Translations under genes and position numbers: made by a program
Shown: positions 6,053 through 7,013 of the stretch, in pieces
Layout: each line of letters opens with the position of its first letter
How positions within the stretch are numbered: the stretch's first letter is position 1
DNA from: an uncultured Planctomycetota bacterium
GTDB taxonomy: Bacteria > Planctomycetota > Planctomycetia > Pirellulales > Thermoguttaceae
Direction: 5' to 3'
Length of the DNA stretch: 7,013 nucleotides
Assembly: GCA_902797455.1 (NCBI GenBank)
Contig: CADBTE010000194.1
Span: forward strand, 1-7,013
Notes under the pieces: model-generated
Seen by the model: only the letters and a program-made list of their open reading frames with translations
Database searches by the model: none
What the model was told of the DNA's origin: nothing

Positions 6053-6489
6053 GTCCCGCCAAGTCCCCCAAAAGCCCGGCTAAACCCAAGCCGACGGAAG
6101 GGAAGCCCGATCGTTCGATCTTCGAGACCTTCCCCAATCCGTACCCCAAGCGCGACTACCTCATCGAGCATGTCTGCGAGGAGTTCACCTCGGTCTGCCC
6201 GATCACCGGGCAGCCCGACTACGGTAAACTGACGTTCCAGTACATCGCCGATGAACGGTGTGTCGAGCTGAAGAGCTTAAAGTTCTATCTGCAAAAATAT
6301 CGCAATCAAGGGATCTTCTACGAAGACGTCACCAACGCCATTTTAGAAGACCTTATCGCGGTGCTGCGTCCCCGGGCGTTTCGGCTCATCGCCGAGTTCA
6401 CCCCCCGAGGCGGCATCCACAGCCGCGTTATCGCCGAGTACACCGCCAAGGGCTGGAAGAGGCCCGACGGCGCCTTCCCGGCGCTGTAA
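6049..6489 (+). CDS. queF: NADPH-dependent 7-cyano-7-deazaguanine (preQ0) reductase
   Basis: This enzyme reduces the nitrile of preQ0 to the amine preQ1, a step toward queuosine, the modified wobble base of tRNAs for Asn, Asp, His and Tyr. The protein is the short, single-domain (B. subtilis-like) type: [13 protein letters not shown] (45-57) carries catalytic Cys50 and Asp57, ELKSLKFY (73-80) is the QueF motif, and [12 protein letters not shown] (116-127) is the conserved C-terminal part. The start is GTG, within GTGA where the ilvE stop TGA overlaps it, indicating translational coupling; there is no strong Shine-Dalgarno. Residues 1-20 are an extra Ser/Pro/Ala/Lys-rich tail (SPAK repeats) before the conserved [11 protein letters not shown]. 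No other queuosine gene is visible. It is the last gene before the terminator. Confidence 0.95.
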   Translation: MSPAKSPKSPAKPKPTEGKPDRSIFETFPNPYPKRDYLIEHVCEEFTSVCPITGQPDYGKLTFQYIADERCVELKSLKFYLQKYRNQGIFYEDVTNAILEDLIAVLRPRAFRLIAEFTPRGGIHSRVIAEYTAKGWKRPDGAFPAL

Positions 6490-6508
6490 AAGAAAGCCGC
6501 GAGAAAAC

Positions 6509-6539
6509 AAAAAACCCTCCCCGAAAAGGAGGGTTTTTT
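6509..6539 (+). terminator. Rho-independent terminator after queF
   Basis: CCCTCC (6515-6520) pairs with GGAGGG (6528-6533) around a 7-base CCGAAAA loop, followed by six T residues (6534-6539). Six A residues (6509-6514) precede the stem and can extend it; they also make it usable on the minus strand. It lies 20 bases after the queF stop and closes the lysS-queF operon. Confidence 0.92.
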
Positions 6540-6591
6540 CGCCCGTGCCCTTTTACGCACCTTTACACCCTCAGCCAAGAAAGTACTTCCG

Positions 6592-7013
6592 ATGACCAGA
6601 CGTTCCTTCCTCTCGGCCGCGGCCGTCTTCGCCGCCGGCCTGATGATCTTTTGCGCCGCGGCTCGGGCCGACAGCGGCACCTTCCGCGTGATGTCCTTCA
6701 ACATTCTTTGCGCCAATACCCCGCAGCAGAACAGCTGGGGCGAGCGCCAGCAGCTGGTGATCGACCAGATCAAAGAGGTCGACCCGCTGCTGTTCGGCCT
6801 GCAGGAACCGACCGCCTTCCAGATGGACGCCGTCTGCGCGGCGCTGCCCGAATACGACTTCGTCGGGGTCGCCCGCGACGACGGCAAGCGCAAGGGAGAG
6901 TTCTCCCCGGTATTTTATAAGAAGGATTGTTTCGAGCTGCTCGACAGCGGCACCTTCTGGCTGAGCGAAACCCCCGAGGTTCCCGGCAGCCGCGGCTGGG
7001 ACGCCGCCTGCAA
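6592..7013 (+). CDS. Exported endonuclease/exonuclease/phosphatase-family protein, N-terminal part (runs off right edge)
   Basis: From the ATG at 6592, 140 codons stay open to the window end. Residues 1-26 are a signal peptide with a twin-arginine pattern (T-R-R-S-F-L-S), a hydrophobic Ala/Phe/Leu core and an ARA cleavage site before Asp27. It then matches the metal-dependent endonuclease/exonuclease/phosphatase superfamily: FRVMSFNIL with metal-site Asn37, NSWGERQQLVIDQI, DPLLFGLQEPT with catalytic Glu72, GEFSPVFYKKDCFELLDSGTFWLSETPEVPGSRGWDAAC. The phrasing after residue 100 is typical of a secreted subgroup that may act on phosphodiesters or sugar phosphates; the substrate is unknown. The catalytic His and Asp residues expected further on are outside the window. 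It follows the operon terminator by 52 bases, so it needs its own promoter, which I could not identify; the ribosome site is weak (AAGAAAG). Confidence 0.88.
   Translation, partial: MTRRSFLSAAAVFAAGLMIFCAAARADSGTFRVMSFNILCANTPQQNSWGERQQLVIDQIKEVDPLLFGLQEPTAFQMDAVCAALPEYDFVGVARDDGKRKGEFSPVFYKKDCFELLDSGTFWLSETPEVPGSRGWDAAC

Noticed and set aside
1..7013. Mobile element, CRISPR array, toxin-antitoxin pair or other defence system
   Set aside because: All long genes are recognised housekeeping or exported enzymes. No transposase, integrase, terminal repeats, regular spacer-repeat pattern or small gene pair was seen.

Overview
The window reads as ordinary chromosomal housekeeping DNA from a GC-rich (about 60% by eye) diderm bacterium. 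The outer-membrane lipoprotein exporter (Lol-type) genes imply two membranes. The style of the proteins suggests the Planctomycetes/PVC side of the tree: a secreted FAD oxidoreductase, a secreted endonuclease/exonuclease/phosphatase-family protein, and low-complexity insertions in core proteins. That placement is an inference, not a proof. I see no mobile element, CRISPR array, tRNA or rRNA.

Layout. (1) 1-161, minus strand: 5' end of a secreted FAD-dependent oxidoreductase, cut by the window edge. (2) 162-492: a 331-base divergent intergenic region with several inverted repeats and a candidate promoter for the rightward operon that lies on a perfect 10-bp inverted repeat. (3) 493-6489, plus strand: five close-packed genes, lysS (lysyl-tRNA synthetase), a LolC/E-family ABC permease, its LolD-type ATPase, ilvE (branched-chain aminotransferase) and queF (preQ0 reductase of queuosine synthesis). 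Gaps are 47, 60 and 35 bases, then a 4-base overlap. (4) 6509-6539: a strong Rho-independent terminator closing the operon. (5) 6592-7013, plus strand: 5' part of an exported endonuclease/exonuclease/phosphatase-family protein with a Tat-like signal peptide, running off the right end.

How the genes fit together. lysS and queF both serve tRNA (charging and wobble-base modification), ilvE makes branched-chain amino acids, and the permease/ATPase pair should extract lipoproteins from the inner membrane. Only one permease gene is present, so the likely complex is a homodimer of permeases with two ATPases. A good sigma70-like promoter lies inside the end of the ATPase gene (5034-5062), so ilvE-queF may also be transcribed alone.

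I found no convincing new biological system. The points most worth a second look are the internal promoter and the off-pattern codons that encode it, the large periplasmic insertion in the permease, the roughly 180-residue Pro/Glu-rich N-terminal extension on the ATPase, the inverted repeat on the lysS promoter, and the duplicated ribosome-binding/ATG segment with a 6-codon mini-ORF before the ATPase gene.
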